Below, in pieces: positions 8,685 to 17,117 of a DNA stretch of 43,967 nt. The translations under genes and the position numbers were made by a program. The stretch spans positions 1-43,967 of the forward strand of contig NZ_MCZK01000041.1 of the NCBI RefSeq assembly GCF_002875945.1, in the 5' to 3' direction. The stretch comes from Vibrio lentus (GTDB lineage Bacteria > Pseudomonadota > Gammaproteobacteria > Enterobacterales > Vibrionaceae). Numbering within the stretch: the first letter of the stretch is position 1; each line of letters starts with the position of its first letter. Under the pieces are notes generated by a model that was not told the origin of the DNA, did no database searches, and saw only the letters and a list, made by a program, of their open reading frames with translations.

Positions 8685-10238
8685 ATGATTTTACCTGTCA
8701 TTCTAGCTGGCGGCTCTGGTAGCCGCCTCTGGCCACTGTCTCGAGAGCTCTACCCTAAGCAGTTCCTCAACATTGCTGGCGAACAGTCAATGCTTCAACA
8801 AACCCTTCAACGCCTGCAGGGCCTTGAAGAGTACCTAAGTGATAGTAAGTGCGCTGATCCCTTAATCATTTGCAATGAAGAGCATCGCTTTATTGCCGCT
8901 GAACAAACTCGATCAGCTAACATCCAACACAGTGGTATTCTGCTAGAGCCTGTCGGTCGAAACACGGCTCCAGCCATCGCATTAGCGGCATTACAAGCTT
9001 TAGGTAAATCAACCCATAATGAGCAGAATGCATCAGACCCGATCTTATTAGTACTGGCTGCTGATCATCACATCGCTAACACCTCTGAATTCCAACAAGT
9101 GATCAGTGGTGGTGTTGATTACGCGAAGCAAGGCAAACTGGTGACATTCGGCATAACACCCAACGCTCCAGAAACGGGTTATGGCTATATCAAACAGGGG
9201 GAACCTCTTTCCCCTCTCGTTCAAACTGATACCAATGCTAAAGAGCAGTCAGCGCATCATGCTTACGCTATTGAATGCTTCGTTGAAAAACCCGATCAAG
9301 CGACAGCAGCAGAGTACATTCGCTCAGAGCAGTACTTATGGAACAGTGGCATGTTCATGTTTAAAGCATCTCGCTACCTTGAAGAACTTGCTGAACATCA
9401 TCCAGATATCTTAGCCGCTTGCAAACTTGCTCTTTCAAAGCAAAATACCGACCTCGACTTTATCCGTATCGACGCCAACGCGTTTAAAAACAGTCCAAGC
9501 GATTCTATCGATTATGCCGTGATGGAAAAGACCTCACATGCCGCTGTGATCCCAATGGATGTTGGTTGGAATGATATTGGGTCGTGGTCTGCTATCTGGG
9601 ATGTCAGTAATAAAGATGAGCATAACAACGTCATTGAAGGCGATGTGTTAACCGTCGACTCTCAACACAACTACATTCATGCGGAAAATAAGCTAGTCGC
9701 GACAGTAGGCGTCGAAAACCTGATTATTGTCGAAACCAAAGATGCAATATTGGTTGCGAGTAAAGATAAAGTTCAGGGCGTGAAATCGATTGTTAGCCAA
9801 CTGAATCAAGCTGGTCGAACTGAACACATTTACCACCGAGAAGTCTTTAGGCCTTGGGGGAAATACGATGTGATCGATCTAGGCAAGCGCGACAAAGTAA
9901 AACGCATCACCGTAAAACCCGGTCACAAGCTATCGCTACAAATGCATCACCATAGAGCGGAGCACTGGGTTGTCGTAGCGGGCATCGCGAAGGTAACCAA
10001 TGATGAGAAAACTTACCTAGTCGAAGAAGACCAATCCACCTACATTCCATTAGGACATGTTCATAGCTTAGAAAACCCAGGCGAACTGCCACTCGAAATG
10101 ATCGAAGTACAAACCGGCAGCCATTTGAGTGAAGACGACATCATTCGGTATCAAGACAGCTATGGTCGAGACGTGAAATGCGAACAGTCCGACCCGTCTC
10201 AAATCACAAATCGAACTAAAGCAGCAACAAATCGATGA
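8685..10238 (+). CDS. manC: Mannose-1-phosphate guanylyltransferase / mannose-6-phosphate isomerase
   Basis: A 517-residue bifunctional type II enzyme making GDP-mannose from mannose-1-phosphate. The N-terminal nucleotidyltransferase domain starts with ILPVILAGGSGSRLWPLSR and contains PKQFL, the nucleotide-binding signature, and FVEKPD. The C-terminal cupin isomerase domain (about 395-510) contains FRPWGKYD, PGHKLSLQMHHHRAEHWVVV and IPLGHVHSLENPG, with the metal-binding histidines. I chose the ATG at 8685 because the family begins right at this point; a GTG at 8640 after AGGTGAA would add 15 unrelated residues and cannot be excluded. The stop overlaps the manB start by four bases (ATGA). No glycosyltransferase or polysaccharide export genes are adjacent. 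Confidence 0.93.
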   Translation: MILPVILAGGSGSRLWPLSRELYPKQFLNIAGEQSMLQQTLQRLQGLEEYLSDSKCADPLIICNEEHRFIAAEQTRSANIQHSGILLEPVGRNTAPAIALAALQALGKSTHNEQNASDPILLVLAADHHIANTSEFQQVISGGVDYAKQGKLVTFGITPNAPETGYGYIKQGEPLSPLVQTDTNAKEQSAHHAYAIECFVEKPDQATAAEYIRSEQYLWNSGMFMFKASRYLEELAEHHPDILAACKLALSKQNTDLDFIRIDANAFKNSPSDSIDYAVMEKTSHAAVIPMDVGWNDIGSWSAIWDVSNKDEHNNVIEGDVLTVDSQHNYIHAENKLVATVGVENLIIVETKDAILVASKDKVQGVKSIVSQLNQAGRTEHIYHREVFRPWGKYDVIDLGKRDKVKRITVKPGHKLSLQMHHHRAEHWVVVAGIAKVTNDEKTYLVEEDQSTYIPLGHVHSLENPGELPLEMIEVQTGSHLSEDDIIRYQDSYGRDVKCEQSDPSQITNRTKAATNR

Positions 10239-11680
10239 AATCAACATTAGACCTAAGCTGCTTTAAGAATAACGATATCCGCGGCATCATTGGTGAACAA
10301 ATCAATGAACACCTCGCCTTTCTGCTTGGAAAGGCATTTGGCGAACACGTACTTTTTGCTTCAACTGAAACCTCACTCGATAGCTTGGCTCAAGTAGTGA
10401 TAGGTCGTGATAACCGCGAAACGTCCCTTTCATTACAAGAAGCCATGACCAAAGGCTTAATCGAGTCTGGGATAGCCGTCATAGACCTAGGTATGACTGG
10501 TACTGAAGAGGTCTACTTTGCGACTCGCCACCTAGAAGCGATTGGTGGAATCCAAATTACGGCAAGCCATAACCCAATCAATTACAACGGAATGAAATTA
10601 GTTGGTTTGGACGCTAGCCCGCTCAGTAAAAACAGTGGTTTAAAAAAAATCAAACAACGTATTGTAGTTCTAGATCAAGAGCTAAATAACGACTTACCTA
10701 TCAGTCATGTACAACCAAAGAACTCTAGTAGATTGACCAGCATTATCGCCCCTTATGTAGACCACCTACTCTCGTATATAAAGCCGTCAAAGTTATCACC
10801 AATGAAGATTGTAGTTAATTCTGGCAACGGTGTTGCAGGGCATGTTATCGATGCTTTAGAGAGTCGCTTCAACGAATTCAGTGTTCCTATCACTTTCATC
10901 AAGGTTCACCATGCTCCAGACGGAAAATTTCCCAATGGCATTCCCAACCCATTGATTAAAGAAAACCAAACAGCAACTCGAAATGCTGTGTTAGAACATT
11001 CGGCCGATCTAGGGGTTGCGTGGGATGGTGATTTTGACCGCTGCTTTTTCTTTGATGAAAAAGGCAATTATATTGAGGGTTACTATATTGTCGGGTTGCT
11101 CGCTGAAGCATTTTTGTTAAAAGAGCCTAACGCCACAGTGTTGCACGATGTGCGTATGACATGGAACACGATTGAAGTCGCCAACAAGCTTAATGGGAAG
11201 GCTATTGCTGTCAAAGCCGGACATGCCCTCATTAAAGAGAAGATGAGAGAATTAAACGCTGTGTACGGTGGTGAAATGAGTGCGCACCATTATTTCCGTG
11301 ATTTTGGGTATTGCGATTCAGGAATGATTCCTTGGCTCTTAGTGATTGAACTAATCTGCGAGACTCAACAAACTCTTCATCAATTGACCAGCTCGAGTAT
11401 GGATAGATTCCCCTCTTCAGGAGAGATAAATCGTAGGGTTTCAAAACCAGAACAAGTCATGACTTGTGTGTTGTCGCACTATCAAGTAGATGCCGTTGAG
11501 ATCGATCACACAGACGGGCTCAGCATGAATATGGGCACGTGGCGCTTCAACTTAAGAAAGTCCAATACAGAGCCGCTGATACGCCTCAACGTAGAAACCA
11601 AGCAAGATAGAACTTTGCTGTCACAAAAAGTGGAAGAGCTTCTGAACCTAATCGGTACTAATTCAGGCCGAATCAAATAA
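10235..11680 (+). CDS. manB: Phosphomannomutase
   Basis: A 481-residue alpha-D-phosphohexomutase that interconverts mannose-6-phosphate and mannose-1-phosphate, feeding the guanylyltransferase encoded just upstream. Signatures in order: NDIRG near residue 13, the phosphoserine loop TASHNPINYNGMK with Ser111, the metal loop DGDFDR, the sugar-specificity loop GGEMSAHHYF (GEMSAHHYF is characteristic of PMM), and the phosphate-binding RKSNTEPLIRLN near the C terminus. Translation is probably coupled to manC through the ATGA overlap. The second half of the gene looks somewhat more AT-rich than its neighbours, a visual impression only. A terminator follows. Confidence 0.93.
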   Translation: MKSTLDLSCFKNNDIRGIIGEQINEHLAFLLGKAFGEHVLFASTETSLDSLAQVVIGRDNRETSLSLQEAMTKGLIESGIAVIDLGMTGTEEVYFATRHLEAIGGIQITASHNPINYNGMKLVGLDASPLSKNSGLKKIKQRIVVLDQELNNDLPISHVQPKNSSRLTSIIAPYVDHLLSYIKPSKLSPMKIVVNSGNGVAGHVIDALESRFNEFSVPITFIKVHHAPDGKFPNGIPNPLIKENQTATRNAVLEHSADLGVAWDGDFDRCFFFDEKGNYIEGYYIVGLLAEAFLLKEPNATVLHDVRMTWNTIEVANKLNGKAIAVKAGHALIKEKMRELNAVYGGEMSAHHYFRDFGYCDSGMIPWLLVIELICETQQTLHQLTSSSMDRFPSSGEINRRVSKPEQVMTCVLSHYQVDAVEIDHTDGLSMNMGTWRFNLRKSNTEPLIRLNVETKQDRTLLSQKVEELLNLIGTNSGRIK

Positions 11681-11708
11681 ACTTGTGTTGTCATTTGCTA
11701 GGTAAACA

Positions 11709-11733
11709 AAAGCCGCAAATAATTGCGGCTTTC
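11709..11733 (+). terminator. Terminator after manB
   Basis: The stem GCCGCAA-ATAA-TTGCGGC (11712-11729) is extended by AAA/TTT and followed by TTTCT. It lies about 30 bp after the manB stop. Its left arm is A-rich, so it could also act on the convergent gene at 11752. Confidence 0.75.
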
Positions 11734-11751
11734 TCATGTCAGTAAACTGTA

Positions 11752-12159
11752 CTATTTGAGCTGTCGAGCGGTATAGCTTTCACTGGTGACTCCAGAGCCT
11801 TTACGCTTTTTCATTGTGACTTTGACTGAACGCTTAGCATCTGCAACATCATAGCGAATAGCTTGTCCTAAGAACTTGTCGTTGCGTTTGAGTTCTCTGG
11901 CTTCTAACTTAATCGTTTTGTTACCGCGGTTCACATCGCAACGGTAATCCCAATCGTTATTGCCATCTTTCAAGCTAAGTAGAATACGCTGGTTGCTTTT
12001 TCCTGACGTCGCTTTAATACCACGAGGTTGCTTGTCAATCGCTAGAGCAAGACCAGCCTTACATAGTTGCTCTACGTTAAAGCCAGTTGCGGCTTGTACA
12101 TTTGATATAGAAAACGTGTTTACTGCAATTAATACGACACTCGCCAATACTGCTTTCAT
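11752..12159 (-). CDS. Small secreted protein of unknown function
   Basis: A 135-residue protein I do not recognise. It has a clear signal peptide (residues 1-23, ending NVQAA), so it is exported. The mature part is about 110 residues and strongly basic, with many Lys and Arg, and has two cysteines (in EQLCKAG and YRCDV) that could form a disulfide. It looks beta-rich, with alternating patterns such as ILLSLKDG, TIKLEAREL and SVKVTMKKR. The ribosome binding site is weak. It is convergent with manB and lies alone, followed upstream by the aroG terminator. No function can be given from sequence alone. Confidence 0.75.
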   Translation of the reverse strand: MKAVLASVVLIAVNTFSISNVQAATGFNVEQLCKAGLALAIDKQPRGIKATSGKSNQRILLSLKDGNNDWDYRCDVNRGNKTIKLEARELKRNDKFLGQAIRYDVADAKRSVKVTMKKRKGSGVTSESYTARQLK

Positions 12160-12262
12160 TGATACGACTCTTCAGTTTATGGAACACCACACCATTTAAC
12201 CATTCACTATACGATAAGTAAATGAGTTTATAGTATAACAACCCTTAAAATGACAAGCCCAC

Positions 12263-12298
12263 AAAAAAGCCCTTACTAGCAACGGCTAATAAGGGCTT
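12263..12298 (-). terminator. Terminator after the DAHP synthase gene
   Basis: A 14-bp stem (12267-12280 with 12285-12298), with one G-T pair and a four-base loop, is followed on the minus strand by TTTTTTG. It lies 37 bp after the aroG stop codon. It is a strong intrinsic terminator. Confidence 0.9.
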
Positions 12299-12335
12299 TG
12301 AATTTTCAGTCGCTTAGTCGCTGACTGTCATTAGT

Positions 12336-13388
12336 CTATTTGTTGCGGCGAGCTTCAACAGCGTCTGCCAACTGGCGAAGTACTGTTTCAGTATCTTCCC
12401 AACCAATACATGCATCAGTAACAGATTGGCCGTAAGTTGCAGCTTTACCATCAACAAGATCTTGGCGACCTTCAACAAGGTGAGATTCAATCATCACACC
12501 AAAGATAGCTTTGTCGCCGCCAGAAATTTGAGCACTAACGTCATCAGATACATTCATTTGACGCTTAAACTGCTTAGAGCTGTTTGCGTGGCTGAAATCA
12601 ATCATTACCTTTTGTGGAAGGCCTGACGCCGCTAGTTCTTCTTTAATTTTACCCACATGCTCAGCGCTGTAGTTTGGCTCTTTACCGCCACGTAAAATGA
12701 TATGACAGTCAGGGTTACCCACTGTTTCAATAATTGCTGAGTGTCCGTACTTAGTTACAGATAAGAAGTGGTGCGAAGCACTTGCCGAACGAATCGCGTC
12801 TGTTGCGATCTTGATGTTGCCATCAGTACCGTTCTTAAAGCCAACTGGGCAAGATAAGCCAGAAGCCAATTCACGGTGAACTTGAGATTCTGTAGTACGT
12901 GCGCCGATTGCACCCCAGCTGATTAGGTCTGCTACGTATTGAGGCGTGATCATATCAAGGAATTCACTTGCCGTAGGCATTCCCATATCAGTTAGGTCAA
13001 GCAATAGCTTACGTCCAAGACGAAGACCATCATTTAGCTTGAACGTATCGTTCATGTACGGGTCGTTGATTAGGCCTTTCCAACCAACAGTTGTACGTGG
13101 TTTTTCAAAGTAAACACGCATTACGATTTCAAGGTTATCGCCTAGTTCGTCGCGTAGTACTTTCAAACGTTTACCATACTCAAGCGCAGCTTCTGTGTCA
13201 TGAATAGAACATGGGCCAACAATAACAAGCAAGCGGTCGTCGCTTTCTTCTAGAATATTGTGGATCGCTTTGCGGCTTTCAAAGGTTGTAGAAGAAGCAA
13301 CTTCTGTCGCTGGAAACTTTTCTAAAACAGCAACAGGTGGTAATAACTCTTTTACTTTGTTAATTCTTACATCATCAGTCTGGAACAT
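12336..13388 (-). CDS. aroG: 3-Deoxy-7-phosphoheptulonate (DAHP) synthase, class I AroFGH type
   Basis: A 350-residue enzyme that condenses phosphoenolpyruvate with erythrose-4-phosphate, the first step of aromatic amino acid synthesis. Diagnostic motifs: VGPCSIHD near residue 60, MRVYFEKPRTTVGWKG (about 90-105), GARTTESQVHRELASG (about 160-175), RGGKEPNYS and DFSHANSSKQF with the metal-binding histidine. The length and the N-terminal extension, which carries the regulatory contacts in this class, match AroG/F/H. The exact isozyme (Phe-, Tyr- or Trp-inhibited) cannot be settled by eye; AroG is my best guess. GGAAGAAG precedes the ATG. Two TyrR-box-like sites lie 150-190 bp upstream. Confidence 0.9.
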   Translation of the reverse strand: MFQTDDVRINKVKELLPPVAVLEKFPATEVASSTTFESRKAIHNILEESDDRLLVIVGPCSIHDTEAALEYGKRLKVLRDELGDNLEIVMRVYFEKPRTTVGWKGLINDPYMNDTFKLNDGLRLGRKLLLDLTDMGMPTASEFLDMITPQYVADLISWGAIGARTTESQVHRELASGLSCPVGFKNGTDGNIKIATDAIRSASASHHFLSVTKYGHSAIIETVGNPDCHIILRGGKEPNYSAEHVGKIKEELAASGLPQKVMIDFSHANSSKQFKRQMNVSDDVSAQISGGDKAIFGVMIESHLVEGRQDLVDGKAATYGQSVTDACIGWEDTETVLRQLADAVEARRNK

Positions 13389-13538
13389 TGCTTACTTCTT
13401 CCTTTTTTCTATCCTTGAGCTGAATGTACGTTGTCTCACGTAACTTTCTATCAGCACTAATCTTCTTGTTCCCTGTAACTTAACTAGTAAAAACTCTAGT
13501 TTCAATCACTAATTGAAAATAAACGCAATTTTTTTTGT

Positions 13539-13577
13539 GTTTTATATTTAAAACACCCTGTATACCATTATTTACAC
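13539..13577 (-). promoter_or_regulatory. Tandem TyrR-box-like sites upstream of the DAHP synthase gene
   Basis: TGTATA-N6-TTTACA at 13560-13577 differs from the TyrR consensus TGTAAA-N6-TTTACA at one position and keeps the G and C separated by 14 bases. TGTTTT-N6-AAAACA at 13539-13556 is a second, weaker site with the same G-N14-C spacing. Their starts are 21 bp apart, two helical turns, as in paired strong and weak TyrR boxes. They lie upstream of a DAHP synthase gene, the classic TyrR target. The binding itself is inferred. The rest of the 13389-13663 gap shows nothing else clear. Confidence 0.65.
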
Positions 13578-13663
13578 GCTATCGATTGCGTAATTTATGA
13601 CAGGTTAAGAACGATTATTCTTCAAGCTTCACCATACATGTAAAATTATGCATAACTTGAAAA

Positions 13664-13693
13664 TAAAAAAGCTCACGTGATTAACGTGAGCTT
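13664..13693 (-). terminator. Terminator after the DUF3820 gene
   Basis: The stem AAGCTCACGT-GATTA-ACGTGAGCTT (13669-13693) is perfect over 10 bp. On the minus strand it is followed by TTTTATTTTC. It ends nine bases before the DUF3820 stop codon. Confidence 0.9.
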
Positions 13694-13701
13694 CTAACCA
13701 A

Positions 13702-13917
13702 TTACATTCTTTTCAATGGCTTGACAACGCTATCAAGCCCTTCAATTTTTAATGCCAAACAGAGCTTGAGTAAATCACCTAACTCACCAGAGGGAAAACC
13801 TTTTTTATCAAACCACAGTAAATATTCCTCCGGCAGATCGATCAATATGCGACCAGCGTATTTACCAAATGGCATTTGCATTCTAGCAAGTTTAATCAGG
13901 TTCTCTTTCTCTAGCAT
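13702..13917 (-). CDS. DUF3820 family protein
   Basis: A 71-residue protein with the DUF3820 pattern: MPFGKYAGRILIDLPEEYLLWF (about residues 14-35), then GFPSGELGDLLKL. The family includes E. coli YpeB and proteins labelled as quorum-sensing-regulated virulence factors in Pseudomonas; the biochemical role is not established. It is probably cytoplasmic: no signal or membrane segment is visible. It starts 12 bp after the lipoprotein gene and is probably co-transcribed with it; the strong terminator follows directly. Confidence 0.88.
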   Translation of the reverse strand: MLEKENLIKLARMQMPFGKYAGRILIDLPEEYLLWFDKKGFPSGELGDLLKLCLALKIEGLDSVVKPLKRM

Positions 13918-13929
13918 TACAGGCTCTTT

Positions 13930-14601
13930 CTAGGCTTTTTCTATTCTTTGTAGAGTATCACCTAAACGCTCAACCCAATAGTTGATTGCATCTTTGGCAT
14001 CATCCAGTGAATCAATCATTGTCGAGAAATCTTTATTGCCTGCTTCACGGTCGATGGCCGCAAACAATGGTGTGCCCTCTTGAGCATCACTTACCAAGAG
14101 CTCAACACTGGCGCTTCCCACATTGGTGTGCTCACCGGTCGTGACCTTTGATATGGTGGACATCGCAAGGCCAAACGGCAGTACACTACTGGTCACGGCT
14201 AAGATGGGGTTGGGTGTTTCAACGTTACTCAATGCAATACTTAGGCGCAGCGTATTCCCGGTAGGCTCATCGACAATCGTTTTATGGGGCGATATTTTCT
14301 CTTCCAAACGCGCAACCATATGATCAGTGAGTTCCTGAATGTCTTCCTGCTCTAACGACCCTTCCTCTGCCAGTACAAAAATTTGGTCGATCACCACTGA
14401 GTCATACTCATCGAGTTTGGCTTTCAGTCGTTGTGAATCACGTAATCCTATCCTTGCCCATACAAGATCGACGCCTCCATCAGGACCGGCGCTAAAATCA
14501 TCATAGCTGGTGAATTTGGTTGCGGTTTTAATTGGGCCGCCTGCACAACCAAACAAAAAGATGCTGGTTGCAACAAGCAAGAGAAGTTTTAAAGGTGTCA
14601 T
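13930..14601 (-). CDS. DUF3313-like outer-membrane lipoprotein
   Basis: A 223-residue protein with a lipoprotein signal peptide: MTPLKLLLLVATSIFLFGC, with lipobox LFGC and lipidated Cys19. Residue +2 is Ala rather than Asp, so export to the outer membrane is expected. The mature part resembles DUF3313 proteins, with YDSVVIDQIFVLAEEG, a central region listing charged helices (VARLEEKI) and LRLSIALSNVETPN. These are exported proteins of unknown function. A hydrophobic glycine-containing stretch (about residues 135-155) follows. It is probably the first gene of a two-gene unit with the DUF3820 gene. Confidence 0.78.
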   Translation of the reverse strand: MTPLKLLLLVATSIFLFGCAGGPIKTATKFTSYDDFSAGPDGGVDLVWARIGLRDSQRLKAKLDEYDSVVIDQIFVLAEEGSLEQEDIQELTDHMVARLEEKISPHKTIVDEPTGNTLRLSIALSNVETPNPILAVTSSVLPFGLAMSTISKVTTGEHTNVGSASVELLVSDAQEGTPLFAAIDREAGNKDFSTMIDSLDDAKDAINYWVERLGDTLQRIEKA

Positions 14602-14700
14602 AGCGCACTTCGGTTAAATTTAGGAATCTAAATAAGTATGCCATACCCTATGTGAAAAGGTTGTAGAAAAAGGGGTTAAAACTCAGAGCTATCTCAAAAA

Positions 14701-15054
14701 TCAGTCATGTTGAACAGTGTGTGCATACTCGACAATCACTTGATTACCTTCAATGTAGGCATTTTGAATCTCACCATCCACACTCATTCGGCTTTTCAAA
14801 TACACCACTTTAGGCCCATTCTCTCGACCTTCTTTCAGCGACGGGAAGACATTCCTTGGTTCTAAATGAAGTAAACGACAAAAGTGACTAATGAAAGACA
14901 TCGTTAATGGCGTCTCGCCTCTCAATACTCTAGAGAAATCAAGCTGGTTCATTCCAAGCTTTTTTGAAAACTCCATCTGCGTAATTCGCATTCGCGATTT
15001 TTGTGACATCCAAGTTTGATACAGCGCGTCTCTATCTTGTTCTGTGAATTCCAT
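14701..15054 (-). CDS. Cro/CI-like helix-turn-helix regulator
   Basis: A 117-residue protein. Residues about 22-65 fit an XRE-type HTH: ITQMEFSKKLGMNQLDFSRVLRGETPLTMSFISHFCRLL, with the recognition helix around MNQLDFSRVLRG. The C-terminal part (about 75-117) has beta-like strands (KVVYLKSRM, NQVIVEYAHTV) and is not a domain I recognise. I place the start at ATG 15054 because AAGGAAG lies about 6 bases upstream and the HTH begins soon after; a start at 15102 would add 16 residues with no support. An inverted heptamer repeat 65-95 bp upstream could be its own operator. Confidence 0.75.
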   Translation of the reverse strand: MEFTEQDRDALYQTWMSQKSRMRITQMEFSKKLGMNQLDFSRVLRGETPLTMSFISHFCRLLHLEPRNVFPSLKEGRENGPKVVYLKSRMSVDGEIQNAYIEGNQVIVEYAHTVQHD

Positions 15055-15118
15055 ACTGCTTCCTTTATATAACTTATACCAATCAATTGTCCGGCTTTTC
15101 ATACATGGCGTGTCAGGG

Positions 15119-15147
15119 TTTGGTTAGTGGAAACCAAAGGTTTGGTT
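15119..15147. promoter_or_regulatory. Heptamer repeat near the HTH gene, possible operator
   Basis: TTTGGTT at 15119-15125 is followed by its reverse complement AACCAAA at 15132-15138 and then by a further direct copy at 15141-15147. The cluster lies 65-93 bp upstream of the HTH gene start. This pattern suits a dimeric repressor with an extra half-site, but binding is only inferred. Confidence 0.45.
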
Positions 15148-15377
15148 TTGATATGCGCGCAATTGTCGTACGGAACAAAACACAACAGCTCAAATCATTC
15201 ACAAAAACGATTAGAGCAAATACTTTCTTCATTTATATCAATAATTTATACGTTAACGAACTAAACATATAGCAAGTTAATTTGTATTAAGAATTAAAAG
15301 TTCGAGATTAGCATTCCACATTTCAATCGATTGATTCGCATTTATAAAACTGGTTGGCTACATTCCGCTTGCTTAAA

Positions 15378-15466
15378 CGCACTTCTGGCAAACTATTTGA
15401 AAGAATAGGACGCAAAGCCACCGGTCTGTCGACAAATATTCTGTCTATGATAGCGGAGCCGCCACT
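15378..15466 (+). ncRNA. Cyclic di-GMP-I (GEMM-I) riboswitch
   Basis: The core matches the GEMM-I aptamer: GGCAAAC at 15387-15393, a 6-bp stem with a GAAA tetraloop (15393-15408), the near-invariant GGACGCAAAGCC (15408-15419), CACCGGTCT beginning the second arm, and GATAGCGGAGCCGCCAC closing it (about 15449-15465). It lies 74 bp before gbpA on the same strand. In V. cholerae a riboswitch of this class precedes the gbpA homologue. A short hairpin CACTTAA-N6-TTAAGTG (15463-15482) and a seven-T run (15506-15512) follow and may be the expression platform; whether control is on transcription or translation is unclear. Confidence 0.92.
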
Positions 15467-15539
15467 TAATAGGATTTAAGTGTCAATGCATGCCCGAGTG
15501 TTCTCTTTTTTTGTCGGCCAAATACAGTAAGGACAAATA

Positions 15540-17006
15540 ATGAAACAACTCCCAAAAAAATCACTCATCGCGCTATCGCTACTTAGCATAAGCGGTGCAA
15601 GCTTCGGTCACGGTTATGTTTCGGCATACGATAATGGCGTAGCAGAAAGCCGTGTCGCGCTATGTAAATTCCCAGCGAATGATACACAAGAGAAAAACAC
15701 CAACTGTGGTGGTATCCAATACGAGCCACAAAGTGTGGAAGGCCCTGAAGGTTTCCCTGAAGTCGGCCCTGCCGATGGAAAGATCGCCAGCGCGCAATCG
15801 TCTTTGGCGGCAGCGCTAGACGAGCAGACGGCAGATCGCTGGGTTAAACGTCCTATCAAGTCGGGCTCTCAATATTTTGAGTGGACGTTCACAGCGAACC
15901 ACAAGACTAACGACTGGAAGTACTACATTACTCAACCAGACTGGAACCCAAACCAACCTTTGGCTCGTAGCTCTTTTGACTTAACACCATTCTGTGTTGT
16001 TGAAGGAAATGGAGAGCAACCACCGATGCAAGTGAGCCACTTGTGTAATGTGCCAGAACGCGAAGGTTATCAAGTGATCCTTGCTGTATGGGATGTGGGT
16101 GACACTGCAATGGCTTTCTACAACGTTATCGACGTGAAATTTGATGGCGACGGCCCTATCATCCCGGATTGGGATCAAGGCGGTCAAATCAACCCAACTC
16201 AAGACCTCAACATTGGTGATGCTGTTTACACTCGTGTCTTCGATCAATCGGGTGAGAACGCTTCATACAGCACCGAACTAGTGATTGAAAGCAACGAACA
16301 AGGCAAAGCAAACAACTGGTCTTACGCACTTGCGGCTAAGATCAACCAAGAGCAGACGCAAATCAAAGCAGGTCAATTAAACGGCCAAGGCGATTTCGCA
16401 CCTATTTACGGCGCGAACCCTGTGTATCTAAAAGCTGGCTCTGGCTTTAACAGCGTAGAGATCGGTTACAAGATTGATACTCCAGAACCAGACTATGAGT
16501 TAGCAGTCACTGGCCTAGAGTCTGAATACATTATTGATGAAAGCCAGCCTACACAGCTTGATCTGACATTAGCGGCCACTGGCGATATTCAAGCAGAACT
16601 GACGGTGTACAACCATCACCGCGAAGCGCTTGCCTCTCAAAAATCTGAATTGGCAGACGGACAAGTGGAAGATGTTCAACTCACCCTTTCTAAGTCGGAA
16701 GCTGGCCATCATATGCTTGTAGTTGTGACTAAAGATGACCAAGGTAACTTAGTGGATCAGAACACGCTTGATTTCCATCTGATGGATGAGCAAACACCTC
16801 CACCAGCAGGCGATTACGACTTCGTATTCCCTGAGAGCATTGAGTCTTACACTTCAGGTACTAAGGTACTGAGCAGCGACGGCGGCGTTTATCAATGTAA
16901 AGAGTTCCCATACTCTGGCTACTGTGTTCAATGGGCTCCAACAGCAACTCAGTACGAACCAGGTGTCGGTTCACACTGGCAAGATGCTTGGAACAAAGTG
17001 GACTAA
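15540..17006 (+). CDS. gbpA: N-acetylglucosamine-binding protein A, AA10 lytic polysaccharide monooxygenase
   Basis: A 488-residue secreted chitin-binding protein. The signal peptide (residues 1-23) ends right before His24, which becomes the N-terminal His of the copper histidine brace. The second brace residue is His121 in TANHKTNDW, and Phe193 in AMAFYN fits the axial position. The AA10 domain spans about 24-205, two middle domains about 206-315 and 320-415, and a C-terminal chitin-binding CBM73-like domain with aromatic residues about 425-488 ([16 protein letters not shown]). The arrangement and length match V. cholerae GbpA (about 485 residues). It would oxidise or bind chitin and help attachment to zooplankton or mucus. 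AAGGA precedes the ATG. It is controlled by the c-di-GMP riboswitch. Confidence 0.95.
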   Translation: MKQLPKKSLIALSLLSISGASFGHGYVSAYDNGVAESRVALCKFPANDTQEKNTNCGGIQYEPQSVEGPEGFPEVGPADGKIASAQSSLAAALDEQTADRWVKRPIKSGSQYFEWTFTANHKTNDWKYYITQPDWNPNQPLARSSFDLTPFCVVEGNGEQPPMQVSHLCNVPEREGYQVILAVWDVGDTAMAFYNVIDVKFDGDGPIIPDWDQGGQINPTQDLNIGDAVYTRVFDQSGENASYSTELVIESNEQGKANNWSYALAAKINQEQTQIKAGQLNGQGDFAPIYGANPVYLKAGSGFNSVEIGYKIDTPEPDYELAVTGLESEYIIDESQPTQLDLTLAATGDIQAELTVYNHHREALASQKSELADGQVEDVQLTLSKSEAGHHMLVVVTKDDQGNLVDQNTLDFHLMDEQTPPPAGDYDFVFPESIESYTSGTKVLSSDGGVYQCKEFPYSGYCVQWAPTATQYEPGVGSHWQDAWNKVD

Positions 17007-17060
17007 TTACTAGCCAGTGACTTACTTTCTAGTAGTTAGGTTCTAGTAATCAGCAAAACA

Positions 17061-17090
17061 AAAACGGATGCCTAGAGCATCCGTTTTTTT
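17061..17090 (+). terminator. Terminator after gbpA
   Basis: The stem AAAACGGATGC-CTAGA-GCATCCGTTTT (17061-17087) is followed by a T run. It separates gbpA from the convergent end of the oxidase cluster at 17118. Confidence 0.92.
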
Positions 17091-17117
17091 ATTCTGTAAC
17101 AGCTGAAGCATCAGTTA

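Noticed and set aside
15087..15272. Rightward 61-residue ORF between the HTH gene and the riboswitch
   Set aside because: No ribosome binding site, composition unlike protein, and it covers the heptamer repeat and promoter region.
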